A DNA stretch of 11,273 nucleotides from Euryarchaeota archaeon UBA53. Its GTDB lineage: Archaea; Thermoplasmatota; Poseidoniia; Poseidoniales; Poseidoniaceae. This document shows positions 1 to 6,303 of the stretch, piece by piece. The notes below the pieces were generated by a model. It was not told where the DNA came from and did no database searches. It saw nothing but the letters and a program-made list of their open reading frames with translations. Position 1 is the first letter of the stretch; every line of letters begins with the position of its first letter. The translations under genes and the position numbers were made by a program. The stretch lies in assembly GCA_002507425.1 (NCBI GenBank), contig DAZU01000099.1:1-11273 (forward strand), in the 5' to 3' direction.

Positions 1-207
1 TTTGTCTCCTGGCTTTCTCACCCTAGACCAAACCCCGCCCATCAAATCTTGATGGCATTTTGAACAGTAGTGGAATCTTCGATATGCCTCGCGAAATGAA
101 TAAGCTTTCTTTCCTGTTGCTACTAAATAACCTTCTGGTGATAACCTGGATATAATCTCACCAGCACTCCCACATCCGGGAAAATCACACACGGCACTAT
201 CTCCCAT
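1..207 (-). CDS. Partial cysteine-containing (putative zinc-binding) protein of unknown function
   Basis: An open frame on the minus strand starts at ATG 207 and stays open for 69 codons to the left edge, so the C-terminus is missing. The visible part has a Cys pair near the N-terminus (VCDFPGCG, residues 6–13) and a second pair about 40 residues later (HYCSKCH, residues 47–53). A CX4C plus CX2C arrangement of this kind suggests a small metal-binding domain, probably zinc. I do not recognise the family. Start choice: AGGA lies 6 bases ahead of ATG 207. An in-frame ATG at 234 would add nine residues but has no Shine-Dalgarno site. It follows the biotin carrier gene on the same strand with a gap of about 50 bases, so it may be the last gene of the carboxylase operon or have its own promoter. 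That the frame is real is inferred from the cysteine spacing and its open length. Confidence 0.6.
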   Translation of the reverse strand, partial: MGDSAVCDFPGCGSAGEIISRLSPEGYLVATGKKAYSFREAYRRFHYCSKCHQDLMGGVWSRVRKPGDK

Positions 208-256
208 GTCGCATCCTATAATTTCATTATGCATTAACTATTGTAGTAAATATGTC

Positions 257-658
257 TTAATTTTCTGTATCCTGAGTTTCAATAACAACAAGAGGAACAT
301 TTGCTTCAATAGACTGACCTTCCTCACAATGAATCTCGCTAACAATACCGCTGACGGGGGCTTGAATTTCATTTTGCATTTTCATTGCCTCCAAAATCAT
401 AATCACATCTCCTTCGGAAACTAAATCACCCAACCCAACTTCTACTGTAACGACCTTTCCAGGAATATTTGCACTAACTTTTCCAGATTTCTTGGATTTT
501 CCACTAGCTTTCCTTTTTTGTTTTTGAATCGGCCCTGATTCGGGAATAGATATTTCGAAGGTTTTGTTGTCGACCTGTGCAATCCAATTTTCTCCGTTTT
601 GTTCTAGGATTACTTCAAATTCTTCTCCGTCAACAACCACTTTTCTCGTTTCCTTCAA
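257..658 (-). CDS. Biotin carboxyl carrier protein of acyl-CoA carboxylase
   Basis: This 133-residue protein is the biotin-carrying subunit of a propionyl-/acetyl-CoA carboxylase. The biotin attachment motif EAMKM occupies residues 90–94, with Lys93 the expected biotinylated residue 40 residues from the C-terminus, the usual position in the family. The N-terminal part (VVVDGEEFEV) resembles the barrel-like leader of archaeal and bacterial BCCPs. It is joined to the biotinyl domain (about 61–129) by a Lys/Ser-rich linker (residues 46–60). Carrier and biotin carboxylase are separate polypeptides here, as in archaeal carboxylases; no biotin carboxylase gene is in the window. The start is TTG 658, the only plausible in-frame start after an upstream stop. 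It is preceded by a near-perfect Shine-Dalgarno overlapping the stop of the small gene before it, so translation is probably coupled. The identity is secure; the acyl-CoA preference is inferred from pccB. Confidence 0.93.
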   Translation of the reverse strand: MKETRKVVVDGEEFEVILEQNGENWIAQVDNKTFEISIPESGPIQKQKRKASGKSKKSGKVSANIPGKVVTVEVGLGDLVSEGDVIMILEAMKMQNEIQAPVSGIVSEIHCEEGQSIEANVPLVVIETQDTEN

Positions 659-661
659 ACA

Positions 662-670
662 ATCATCTCC
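662..670 (-). promoter_or_regulatory. Shine-Dalgarno site deciding the TTG start of the biotin carrier gene
   Basis: On the minus strand GGAGATGAT lies 8 bases (measured from GGAG) ahead of TTG 658 and overlaps the TGA stop of the preceding small gene. It differs at one position from the ideal anti-16S complement GGAGGTGAT. It supports the non-ATG start and coupled translation. Confidence 0.6.
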
Positions 671-848
671 ATGGGGATCTTGAACTTCGATTTTTCATTA
701 ATGATTGCAAACCCATGTTCATTCTTCTGTGATCTTGACTCCACGCCTCTCCTTTCTGGCGTCCAATATCTTGGGTTTTATTATGTTCATCAATAATAGA
801 AATAATCGCAACTATTGCGGCAATTTTCTGCTTGTTAATTTCACCCAT
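663..848 (-). CDS. Small acyl-CoA carboxylase accessory subunit, epsilon/PccX-like
   Basis: A 61-residue protein lies between the carboxyltransferase and biotin carrier genes on the same strand. Its N-terminal half is a short helix (KIAAIVAIISII), followed by a basic tail with two tryptophans (AWSQDHRR, then SSRSPWR at the very end). This layout of a helix plus a W…R…SPWR-type tail recalls the epsilon subunit of actinobacterial acyl-CoA carboxylases (PF13822) and the PccX subunit described for Haloferax mediterranei propionyl-CoA carboxylase. The match is by layout and gene position, not by strong identity. I chose ATG 848 because GAGGGA lies 4 bases upstream; ATG 860, which overlaps the pccB stop as ATGA, would add four residues. 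Either way it is translationally coupled to pccB. A chance ORF is the alternative, but its position and coupling argue for a real gene. Confidence 0.6.
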   Translation of the reverse strand: MGEINKQKIAAIVAIISIIDEHNKTQDIGRQKGEAWSQDHRRMNMGLQSLMKNRSSRSPWR

Positions 849-856
849 AAAATCCC

Positions 857-2410
857 TCATAATGGAATATTACCATGTTTTCTAGTCGGTCGCAACTCCT
901 CTTTATCGAGTAACATTGCAAGTGCCTTGCACAATCTTTCTCTTGTTGCACTCGGCTCTATTACATCATCGAGATAACCGAGAGCAGCGGCTTTGTATGG
1001 GTTGGCAAATTTCTCTTCAAAGTCTTGAATCAATCTCCCCCTTTCTCCTTCAGGATCTCTTGAATTCAACAACCTTCGTCGGTGTATAATCTGAACAGCA
1101 CCTTCTGCGCCCATAACAGCCAACTCTGCACTTGGCCATGCTACATTATAGTCGCCTCTGATATGCTTTGAAGACATTACATCATACGCTCCTCCATATG
1201 CTTTTCTTAGTATTACAGTTAATTTGGGGACGGTTGCCTCAGCATAAGCATAGAGAAGTTTTGCACCATGTCGAATTATTCCTCCCCATTCTTGGTTTGT
1301 TCCTGGTAGGAAACCAGGTACGTCTTCAAGAGTAATTATTGGAATATTGAAAGCATCACAGAACCTAACAAATCTTGCTGCCTTATCGCTGGCATCTATG
1401 TCCAAGCATCCTGCCAGTATTTTTGGCTGGTTCGCAACAATACCTACTGTGTTTCCATCAAGGTGTCCAAAACCAACTACAATGTTACCTGCCCAGTTTT
1501 CTTGGACTTCAAGGAAACCACCGTCGTCTAAAACCTCAGTTATTACATTCTTTACGTCATATGGTTTGGTTGGGTCACTCGGAACGATTTTATCTAGGGC
1601 TTTACATACTCGGTCAACAGAGTCTGATGTTTTCTTAGTTGGTGGTTTCTCCATATTATTAGAAGGAAACATTCCCACTAAATCTCTGGCAATATCTATT
1701 GCGCTTTCATCATTGGTTGCAGTAAAGTGAGAGACTCCTGATTTACTTCCGTGAGTACTAGCACCTCCAAGATCCTCGAAGGTTACCTCTTCGTTGGTTA
1801 CTGTCTTGATTACTTCCGGCCCGGTTATGAACATATGTGCAGTCTTGTCTACCATAATTACGAAGTCAGTAATAGCGGGAGAATAGACTGCTCCTCCAGC
1901 ACATGGACCCATAATCACGCTTATCTGTGGAATGACTCCACTAGCTCTAACATTTCTGAAAAAAATCTCGGCATACGATCCAAGGCTAGCAACGCCTTCT
2001 TGAATTCTTGCCCCACCACTATCGTTTAGCCCAATCACAGGCCTTCCAGTTTTCAAGGCCATATCAAGAACTTTGCATATTTTCAGGCCGTGCATTTCTC
2101 CTAGACTCCCTCCGTAAACGGTAAAATCTTGAGCGAAAGCAAAAACTTCCCTCCCATTTATGGTTCCGTGTCCAGTAACAACTCCATCACCCGGAATGAC
2201 ATTCTTGTCCATCCCAAAATCCCTACACCTATGCTCTACAAGTGCGTCAATCTCTTGAAATGACCCGTCGTCAAGAAGCATATCGAGCCTTTCCCTTGCT
2301 GTCATCTTTCCTTTATTGTGCTGCGCATCGATCCTTGCTTGGCCACCGCCCGCTTCAACTCTGGCTTTGCGCGCTCGCAGGTCTCTCAGCCTATCGTCGG
2401 TGCCCATCAT
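857..2410 (-). CDS. pccB: Propionyl-CoA carboxylase beta subunit (carboxyltransferase)
   Basis: This 517-residue protein is a full-length carboxyltransferase of the PCC-beta/methylmalonyl-CoA carboxyltransferase 12S family. It transfers carboxyl from biotin on the carrier protein to propionyl-CoA, giving methylmalonyl-CoA. The N-lobe contains NDSGGARIQEG (129–139) and the oxyanion-hole segment GPCAGGAVYSPA (168–179). The C-lobe contains EDVPGFLPG (362–370) and KAYGGAYDVM (403–412). Asp410 in GGAYDVM corresponds, as I recall, to the Asp that favours propionyl-CoA over acetyl-CoA in Streptomyces PccB (acetyl-CoA-preferring enzymes carry a hydrophobic residue there), so I prefer the propionyl assignment. 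Two ATGs in tandem begin the gene, with AGGGA just upstream of 2410. It is the first gene of the leftward operon and is divergent from the mutase subunit gene, which acts on its product. Broader acetyl/propionyl specificity, as in other archaea, remains possible. Confidence 0.95.
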   Translation of the reverse strand: MMGTDDRLRDLRARKARVEAGGGQARIDAQHNKGKMTARERLDMLLDDGSFQEIDALVEHRCRDFGMDKNVIPGDGVVTGHGTINGREVFAFAQDFTVYGGSLGEMHGLKICKVLDMALKTGRPVIGLNDSGGARIQEGVASLGSYAEIFFRNVRASGVIPQISVIMGPCAGGAVYSPAITDFVIMVDKTAHMFITGPEVIKTVTNEEVTFEDLGGASTHGSKSGVSHFTATNDESAIDIARDLVGMFPSNNMEKPPTKKTSDSVDRVCKALDKIVPSDPTKPYDVKNVITEVLDDGGFLEVQENWAGNIVVGFGHLDGNTVGIVANQPKILAGCLDIDASDKAARFVRFCDAFNIPIITLEDVPGFLPGTNQEWGGIIRHGAKLLYAYAEATVPKLTVILRKAYGGAYDVMSSKHIRGDYNVAWPSAELAVMGAEGAVQIIHRRRLLNSRDPEGERGRLIQDFEEKFANPYKAAALGYLDDVIEPSATRERLCKALAMLLDKEELRPTRKHGNIPL

Positions 2411-2481
2411 GTCTTTCCCTAAACTAGCACAGTCCTAGGCCATCCTTATTGATTTTGTGAGAATTAACCCACTACAACCAA

Positions 2482-2522
2482 TTCATATACGCTCTCCTAT
2501 ACGCAAGTTTATGGGAGAGCGT
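2482..2522 (+). promoter_or_regulatory. Candidate promoter/operator of the mutase operon: TATA-like box plus 9-bp inverted repeat
   Basis: A TATA-like stretch (TTCATATAC, 2482–2490) lies about 25 bases ahead of ATG 2511, the spacing expected for a leaderless archaeal transcript. A perfect 9-bp inverted repeat (ACGCTCTCC at 2489–2497, GGAGAGCGT at 2514–2522) straddles the start codon. TATACGC occurs twice in direct orientation (2486–2492 and 2498–2504), and ATACGC once inverted at 2525–2530. These could form a repressor-binding site or an mRNA hairpin over the start. Function is inferred. Confidence 0.4.
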
Positions 2523-2948
2523 CAGCGTATTGTTATCGCAAAACCCGGACTAGATGGGCATGACCGAGGCGCAAAAGTAGTTGCTAGAGCCTTAAGGGAT
2601 GGCGGACACGAAGTAATCTATACAGGATTGCGTCGCACCCCAGACCAAATAATTCGAACAGTTATCGATGAGGATGCAAGGTTTGTTGGGCTATCCTCTC
2701 TTTCAGGAGCCCACAACCACTTATTTCCAAGAATTTGTGAATTATTACGAGCCTCCGAATTAAATGACGTTGTTGTGTTTGGCGGGGGCATAATTCCAGA
2801 GGCAGATCGCCCAGCGCTTTATGATTCAGGAGTTAAAGCGATATTTGGTCCTGGAACTCCATCTACTGAAATTCTCGAGTTTATTGAAGTAGCGTCATCC
2901 ATGGATTGCGGAGTTGGATCAAACAATGATTGGCGCTGGGGTGATTAG
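2511..2948 (+). CDS. Methylmalonyl-CoA mutase, B12-binding (small/C-terminal) subunit
   Basis: This is a 145-residue stand-alone cobalamin-binding domain, the archaeal-type small subunit that pairs with a separate large catalytic subunit to convert methylmalonyl-CoA to succinyl-CoA. KPGLDGHDRG (residues 11–20) carries the DxHxxG motif with His17 as lower cobalt ligand. SSLSGAH (62–68) and GGGIIP (91–96) are the other cofactor-contact segments of the flavodoxin-like fold. I start at ATG 2511 because homologues begin just before IAKPGLDGHD and a TATA-like box sits at leaderless distance. A GTG at 2457 would add 18 residues that do not look like the family. The large subunit is absent from the window. 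The next gene, the MeaB-type GTPase, begins at the base after this stop codon. Glutamate mutase or another B12 carrier is unlikely given that neighbour and pccB. Confidence 0.93.
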   Translation: MGERQRIVIAKPGLDGHDRGAKVVARALRDGGHEVIYTGLRRTPDQIIRTVIDEDARFVGLSSLSGAHNHLFPRICELLRASELNDVVVFGGGIIPEADRPALYDSGVKAIFGPGTPSTEILEFIEVASSMDCGVGSNNDWRWGD

Positions 2949-3770
2949 GTGAACCGCGTTAAACTTGCTAGAAGCCTTTCCGCAATAGAAAATGGCGATA
3001 TGGAAGTTGATGATGCCGACGGAAGAATATTCGCAATAACTGGACCTCCAGGAGTTGGTAAATCCTGTTTGATAGATTCAATACTTCATAGATTAGCACC
3101 TGAATTTTCTGTGGCAGTTCTAGCAGTGGATCCAACTTCTCCGCTAAGTGGTGGTGCTTTACTTGGAGATAGAATAAGGCTAACAGTTCTCGATGATAAA
3201 GAAAAATCCGATTCAATTTATTTTAGAAGCGTGGCCACAAGGTCTTCGATTGGTTCCATACCTTCTGTTGTAAAATCTTTAGCCAATTTCCTTGTTTTAG
3301 AGGCTTTTGATTTAGTTATCATCGAAACTGTGGGAGCGGGTCAGTCCGAAACCCGATGCGCAGCTGTCGCAAATCGAATCATTGTAGTTGAAGGGCCTGC
3401 TCGTGGTGATGGTATTCAAGCCGAAAAGGCAGGTTTGTTGGAACTTGCGGACCTGATCGTAGTTAACAAATCTGATATTGATGGAGCTCAGAGGGTTGTC
3501 AACGATTTGAAAATGTCCTTATCAATTAATCAGGAGCCTCCTCCAATTATTACAACAAGCGCCCTGACCGGTGATGGTATTAATGAGTTAGTAAAAATGA
3601 TGTTGAGTTTGGAAGAGAGAGAATCCTCAAAGAGAGCAAGATGTCGTCAGCAATTAATAATGGCCCATGAAAACACGATAGTCAACAATCCTAATTTTGA
3701 GGAGGTTATTGACCGTATATCTCAAGAAGGGTTAAGCATCGAAGAAGCATTGAGGGAACTAATTGACTGA
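2949..3770 (+). CDS. meaB: MeaB/ArgK-type GTPase, methylmalonyl-CoA mutase chaperone
   Basis: A 273-residue G3E-family P-loop GTPase that loads and protects the B12 cofactor of methylmalonyl-CoA mutase. The Walker A motif is GPPGVGKS (32–39). The family segment DPTSPLSGGALLGD (61–74), the ETVGAGQSE switch motif (126–134) and the guanine-specificity motif NKSD (173–176) are all present. It is shorter than typical MeaB/ArgK proteins (about 310–330 residues): the N-terminal helices are trimmed and the C-terminal dimerisation arm appears reduced. The GTG start at 2949 directly follows the TAG of the mutase subunit with no gap, so the two are cotranscribed and probably co-translated. The old name ArgK (arginine/ornithine transport kinase) should not be taken literally; the neighbour fixes the role. 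Confidence 0.92.
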   Translation: MNRVKLARSLSAIENGDMEVDDADGRIFAITGPPGVGKSCLIDSILHRLAPEFSVAVLAVDPTSPLSGGALLGDRIRLTVLDDKEKSDSIYFRSVATRSSIGSIPSVVKSLANFLVLEAFDLVIIETVGAGQSETRCAAVANRIIVVEGPARGDGIQAEKAGLLELADLIVVNKSDIDGAQRVVNDLKMSLSINQEPPPIITTSALTGDGINELVKMMLSLEERESSKRARCRQQLIMAHENTIVNNPNFEEVIDRISQEGLSIEEALRELID

Positions 3771-4380
3771 GCAGGTTGAGCTTACGGATCCTGTTGACCA
3801 TTCAGTTGGAGGAGTATCCGGACACATATTCCGAAGGTTTTTCCACATATCTATGTCGTTTATACCGCTTGTTTATTTTAACTATGGCAATCAAATGTCT
3901 GAGGTTTTTTCAATCACAGATGAGCAATTAGTTTCCACTGTTGTTATTTTGATAATACTTGCAGAAGCACTTAGACTCAAATTAGGGATAACGATTTTTG
4001 GACAGCGTGATTACGAGTCAGCACAAATAAGCGCGCTTGCCTGGGGTGGATTTGCAGTCGGCGTAACAATACTAACATTAAATGAACAACCAGAATTAGT
4101 TTGGCCTCTAATACTTTCACTATCTCTTGGAGATCCTTTCTTAGGTGAATTACGAAGAAGACAGCTGAAGAGTGTAAATGTATTTATCATCGGAAGCATT
4201 TTTGTCGCAGCGATATGGATTTCTTGTTTTATGCTAGTTGACACCAAACTGTGGCTAGCATTAATTATGGCGCCAATTTGTGTTGCAGCTGAGTGGCCAA
4301 GACTGCGATGGATTGACGATAATGCTACTATGCTGCTTATACCCTTGAGTGTGATATTAATACTTCTACCGTGGTTTTAA
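3763..4380 (+). CDS. DolK/phytol-kinase-like polyprenol kinase, integral membrane protein
   Basis: This 205-residue protein has about six to seven hydrophobic segments (roughly 29–41, 55–73, 88–106, 110–127, 138–158, 161–177, 188–204). Landmarks resemble the CTP-dependent dolichol/phytol/farnesol kinase family: RRFFHIS near the N-terminus (24–30), AEALRLKL (67–74), an Asp in a membrane-proximal loop (LSLGDPFLGE, 120–129) and a terminal E-x(7)-DDNAT segment (177–189) resembling the DDN(L/A)T signature. A role in phosphorylating an isoprenoid alcohol for lipid synthesis or salvage is inferred. The key Asp loop differs from the usual ADG/ADA form, so activity is uncertain. The start is TTG 3763, with GAGGGA at 3752–3757 five bases upstream; it overlaps the end of meaB by 8 bases and is probably coupled to it. 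A phosphatidate-cytidylyltransferase-like protein is the main alternative. Confidence 0.62.
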   Translation: MTEQVELTDPVDHSVGGVSGHIFRRFFHISMSFIPLVYFNYGNQMSEVFSITDEQLVSTVVILIILAEALRLKLGITIFGQRDYESAQISALAWGGFAVGVTILTLNEQPELVWPLILSLSLGDPFLGELRRRQLKSVNVFIIGSIFVAAIWISCFMLVDTKLWLALIMAPICVAAEWPRLRWIDDNATMLLIPLSVILILLPWF

Positions 4381-4393
4381 TACACCACTATCT

Positions 4394-4405
4394 TGAAAAT
4401 AAAAC
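4394..4405 (+). promoter_or_regulatory. Weak TATA-like box upstream of the microprotein/amidotransferase run
   Basis: TGAAAATAAAAC is an AT-rich stretch about 30 bases ahead of ATG 4433 in the 52-base gap after the polyprenol-kinase-like gene. It could be the promoter for the following genes. No oligo-T terminator is obvious in the gap. Spacing and composition are the only support. Confidence 0.25.
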
Positions 4406-4432
4406 TGGTTATCCGCTAATCAGGCGAGATAA

Positions 4433-4543
4433 ATGAGTGACGAAGTAGAGTCCCAAGATCCACCTCAAAGTACATACTTGGTAACATTCATTTTGGCCTT
4501 CATAATACTGATGATAACTATGTTTGTTTTTCCAGTTTGGTGA
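4433..4543 (+). CDS. 36-residue single-pass membrane microprotein
   Basis: A short frame of 36 codons plus TGA. The first 15 residues are polar and acidic (MSDEVESQDPPQSTY), followed by one hydrophobic helix of about 18 residues (LVTFILAFIILMITMFVF) and a short PVW end. This is a clear N-polar, single-membrane-span design. GGCGAGAT lies just ahead of the ATG as a partial Shine-Dalgarno. The size and layout recall tiny respiratory-complex subunits, such as the small helix subunit of ba3-type oxidases, but I see no diagnostic motif and there is no oxidase gene nearby. It fills most of an otherwise unexplained gap of about 210 bases. The function is unknown. Confidence 0.5.
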   Translation: MSDEVESQDPPQSTYLVTFILAFIILMITMFVFPVW

Positions 4544-4590
4544 TTTGATACAAAGCAAGGTCTCATCAATGAATTGCAATAGCGGTATAC

Positions 4591-6303
4591 ATGTGTGGAA
4601 TTTCAGGTATGCTTGGTCAGCCTGAAAAGAACGTATTACTGCGTATGAACAAATTGCTAGCTCACAGGGGTCCAGATGGTAATGGAATACATATTGATTC
4701 AAAATGTGGATTAGGCCATACTAGACTTGCAATTGTTGATGTCGAGGGATCACCTCAGCCAATTTACGGTACAGGTAAAGTTGCGGTTGTAAACGGTGAG
4801 ATTTATAATTACAAATCTTTGAGAAATCCCAATTACAGTTACACAACTAATGGAGACAGCGAAGTGATATTGTCGCTCCATAATGGAAAAGGGACAGCAT
4901 ATGATCATGCAAAATGGATATGCAAGTTAGATGGAATGTTCGCATTTGCTGTCTGGGCAGATAACCAATTAATCCTAGCTAGGGATCCACTTGGTATCAA
5001 ACCGCTTGTAAGAACTCAGGTAGATAATAACCTCATTTTTGCATCTGAGGCAAAGGCCTTGAGAGGTTTGGACGAATATGTTCCAGAAATCGATAGTTTC
5101 GCATTAAAGGCCAGAATAGCATGGGAATACCCTTTAGATGCAACCACTCTTTTTTCAGATGTATATCAAGTAAGACCGGGTTCAATTGAGGTTTGGGAGA
5201 TCATTGATGGAATGCCTACACTTACAAGCTCGTGTCGGTTTGAAAAACAGGTCGTTTCCCCAACACTTTCTTGGAATGAGCCTAGCGAATTGTTAGAGAG
5301 TTTCACATTAAGTGTAAGTGATAGGTTGATGGCAGATGTTCCTGTTGGGATTGTATTGTCTGGTGGTCTTGACTCTAGTTTGGTTTGTGCTGTTGCCAGA
5401 AATGCTGCGGAGATTGCAGAGCAACCAGTTCCCGCTTGTTGGACTATTGCTGAAAGTGAGGACAATCCAGACTGGCAGGCTGCTGAATTGGTTGCATCAA
5501 GTCTTGACTTAGAACATAATCAACACATACTAGATTCTGAATCTTTTGAGAATTGGTTACCTGAACTGGCATGGCATGGAGAAGACCTTGACGTAACAGT
5601 GCTCTTTTTCCAGCCTTTATTTTCAAAAATGTCTGAAAGTGTTACAGTGGGATTATGTGGCCAGGGAGCTGATGAATTGCACGCTGGCTATCCCAGATAC
5701 AAGAATTTAGAACAACATAAGAAATTAGTATCCAGTCGTTTGGATGAAATGAATTGTGATTTATCTAATCTCAAAGGTGAAAGGTGGTGGACAAATAATC
5801 ACACACCAGAAAAACATACAGAATCGTTACAAGATTTTCTCCAGTTTGAAATTGACCACGGACAACTTTCAAACTTTCAATTGAGATTGGTTGACAGGCA
5901 TTCAATGGCAAGCGGTTTGGAAGTAAGAGTCCCATTCTTGGGCAGCAGACATACAACTGCATCAAATAGGCTACCAATTGATTGGAGATTACCTGCCAAT
6001 GGTTTAGAAAAAGCAGCTCTTAGAGAAGCTGCAAGATTAACAAATTTGCCAAAAGAGATAGTGGATCGTCCTAAACTTCCGGCGGGGAGGGCTACATCTC
6101 CAAAATTGATAGATTCTCTCATAGACGATTTGCAATCATACACTAATCAAATAGCCAGCCGTCATCCGAGTATTGAAGAACCACTATTGCGACAACCCGA
6201 AATCTGTATAGGTTTAGGCCTATTTGAGGCCATGCACATATTAGACAGAGGTGTTAACAAAAAATCTGGAACAGCTAGTGATTTACTGGAGGAATTATTT
6301 TGA
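4591..6303 (+). CDS. Asparagine-synthetase-family glutamine amidotransferase
   Basis: This 570-residue, two-domain AsnB-type enzyme releases ammonia from glutamine and uses ATP to amidate an adenylated carboxylate. N-terminal Ntn glutaminase domain: MCGI with nucleophile Cys2 after Met removal, RGPDG (26–30), NGEIYNY (68–74), GDSE (88–91) and DPLGIKPL (132–139). C-terminal synthetase domain: PP-loop SGGLDSS (257–263), GQGADELHAGYPRY (357–370) and RVPFL (446–450). All residues for both half-reactions appear intact and the length is normal for AsnB. GQGADELHAGY differs from the more common GEGADELFGGY, and the segment before it (DLDVTVLFF) also departs from common AsnB. With a glutamate–cysteine ligase and an amino-acid dehydrogenase downstream, it may amidate something other than aspartate. 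Ordinary asparagine synthesis remains the default reading. Confidence 0.9.
   Translation: MCGISGMLGQPEKNVLLRMNKLLAHRGPDGNGIHIDSKCGLGHTRLAIVDVEGSPQPIYGTGKVAVVNGEIYNYKSLRNPNYSYTTNGDSEVILSLHNGKGTAYDHAKWICKLDGMFAFAVWADNQLILARDPLGIKPLVRTQVDNNLIFASEAKALRGLDEYVPEIDSFALKARIAWEYPLDATTLFSDVYQVRPGSIEVWEIIDGMPTLTSSCRFEKQVVSPTLSWNEPSELLESFTLSVSDRLMADVPVGIVLSGGLDSSLVCAVARNAAEIAEQPVPACWTIAESEDNPDWQAAELVASSLDLEHNQHILDSESFENWLPELAWHGEDLDVTVLFFQPLFSKMSESVTVGLCGQGADELHAGYPRYKNLEQHKKLVSSRLDEMNCDLSNLKGERWWTNNHTPEKHTESLQDFLQFEIDHGQLSNFQLRLVDRHSMASGLEVRVPFLGSRHTTASNRLPIDWRLPANGLEKAALREAARLTNLPKEIVDRPKLPAGRATSPKLIDSLIDDLQSYTNQIASRHPSIEEPLLRQPEICIGLGLFEAMHILDRGVNKKSGTASDLLEELF
6288..6293 (+). promoter_or_regulatory. 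Shine-Dalgarno site deciding the TTG start of the glutamate–cysteine ligase
   Basis: GGAGGA lies 6 bases ahead of TTG 6300, inside the end of the amidotransferase gene. It fixes a non-ATG start whose first bases overlap the upstream stop as TTGA, and implies coupled translation. Confidence 0.6.

Noticed and set aside
206..424. Open frame of 72 codons on the plus strand overlapping the biotin carrier gene
   Set aside because: It is antisense to the biotinyl domain with its EAMKM motif; the composition looks random.
705..977. Open frame of 90 codons on the plus strand across the small subunit gene and the pccB end
   Set aside because: It is antisense to the coupled minus-strand genes; no motifs.
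1347..1730. Open frame of 127 codons on the plus strand inside pccB
   Set aside because: It is wholly antisense to a strongly conserved carboxyltransferase gene, and its translation shows no domain or plausible start signal; a shadow frame.
2457..2510. GTG start at 2457 adding 18 residues to the mutase subunit
   Set aside because: The extra residues do not resemble the family N-terminus, and they would place the TATA-like box and palindrome inside the coding region; ATG 2511 fits better.
4544..4590. Possible promoter directly ahead of the amidotransferase
   Set aside because: No convincing TATA-like box at leaderless distance and no Shine-Dalgarno were seen; it is probably transcribed from further upstream.
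4409..4702. Minus-strand frame of 97 codons covering the gap before the amidotransferase
   Set aside because: It overlaps the start of the amidotransferase domain on the other strand, and the gap is better explained by the 36-residue membrane microprotein.
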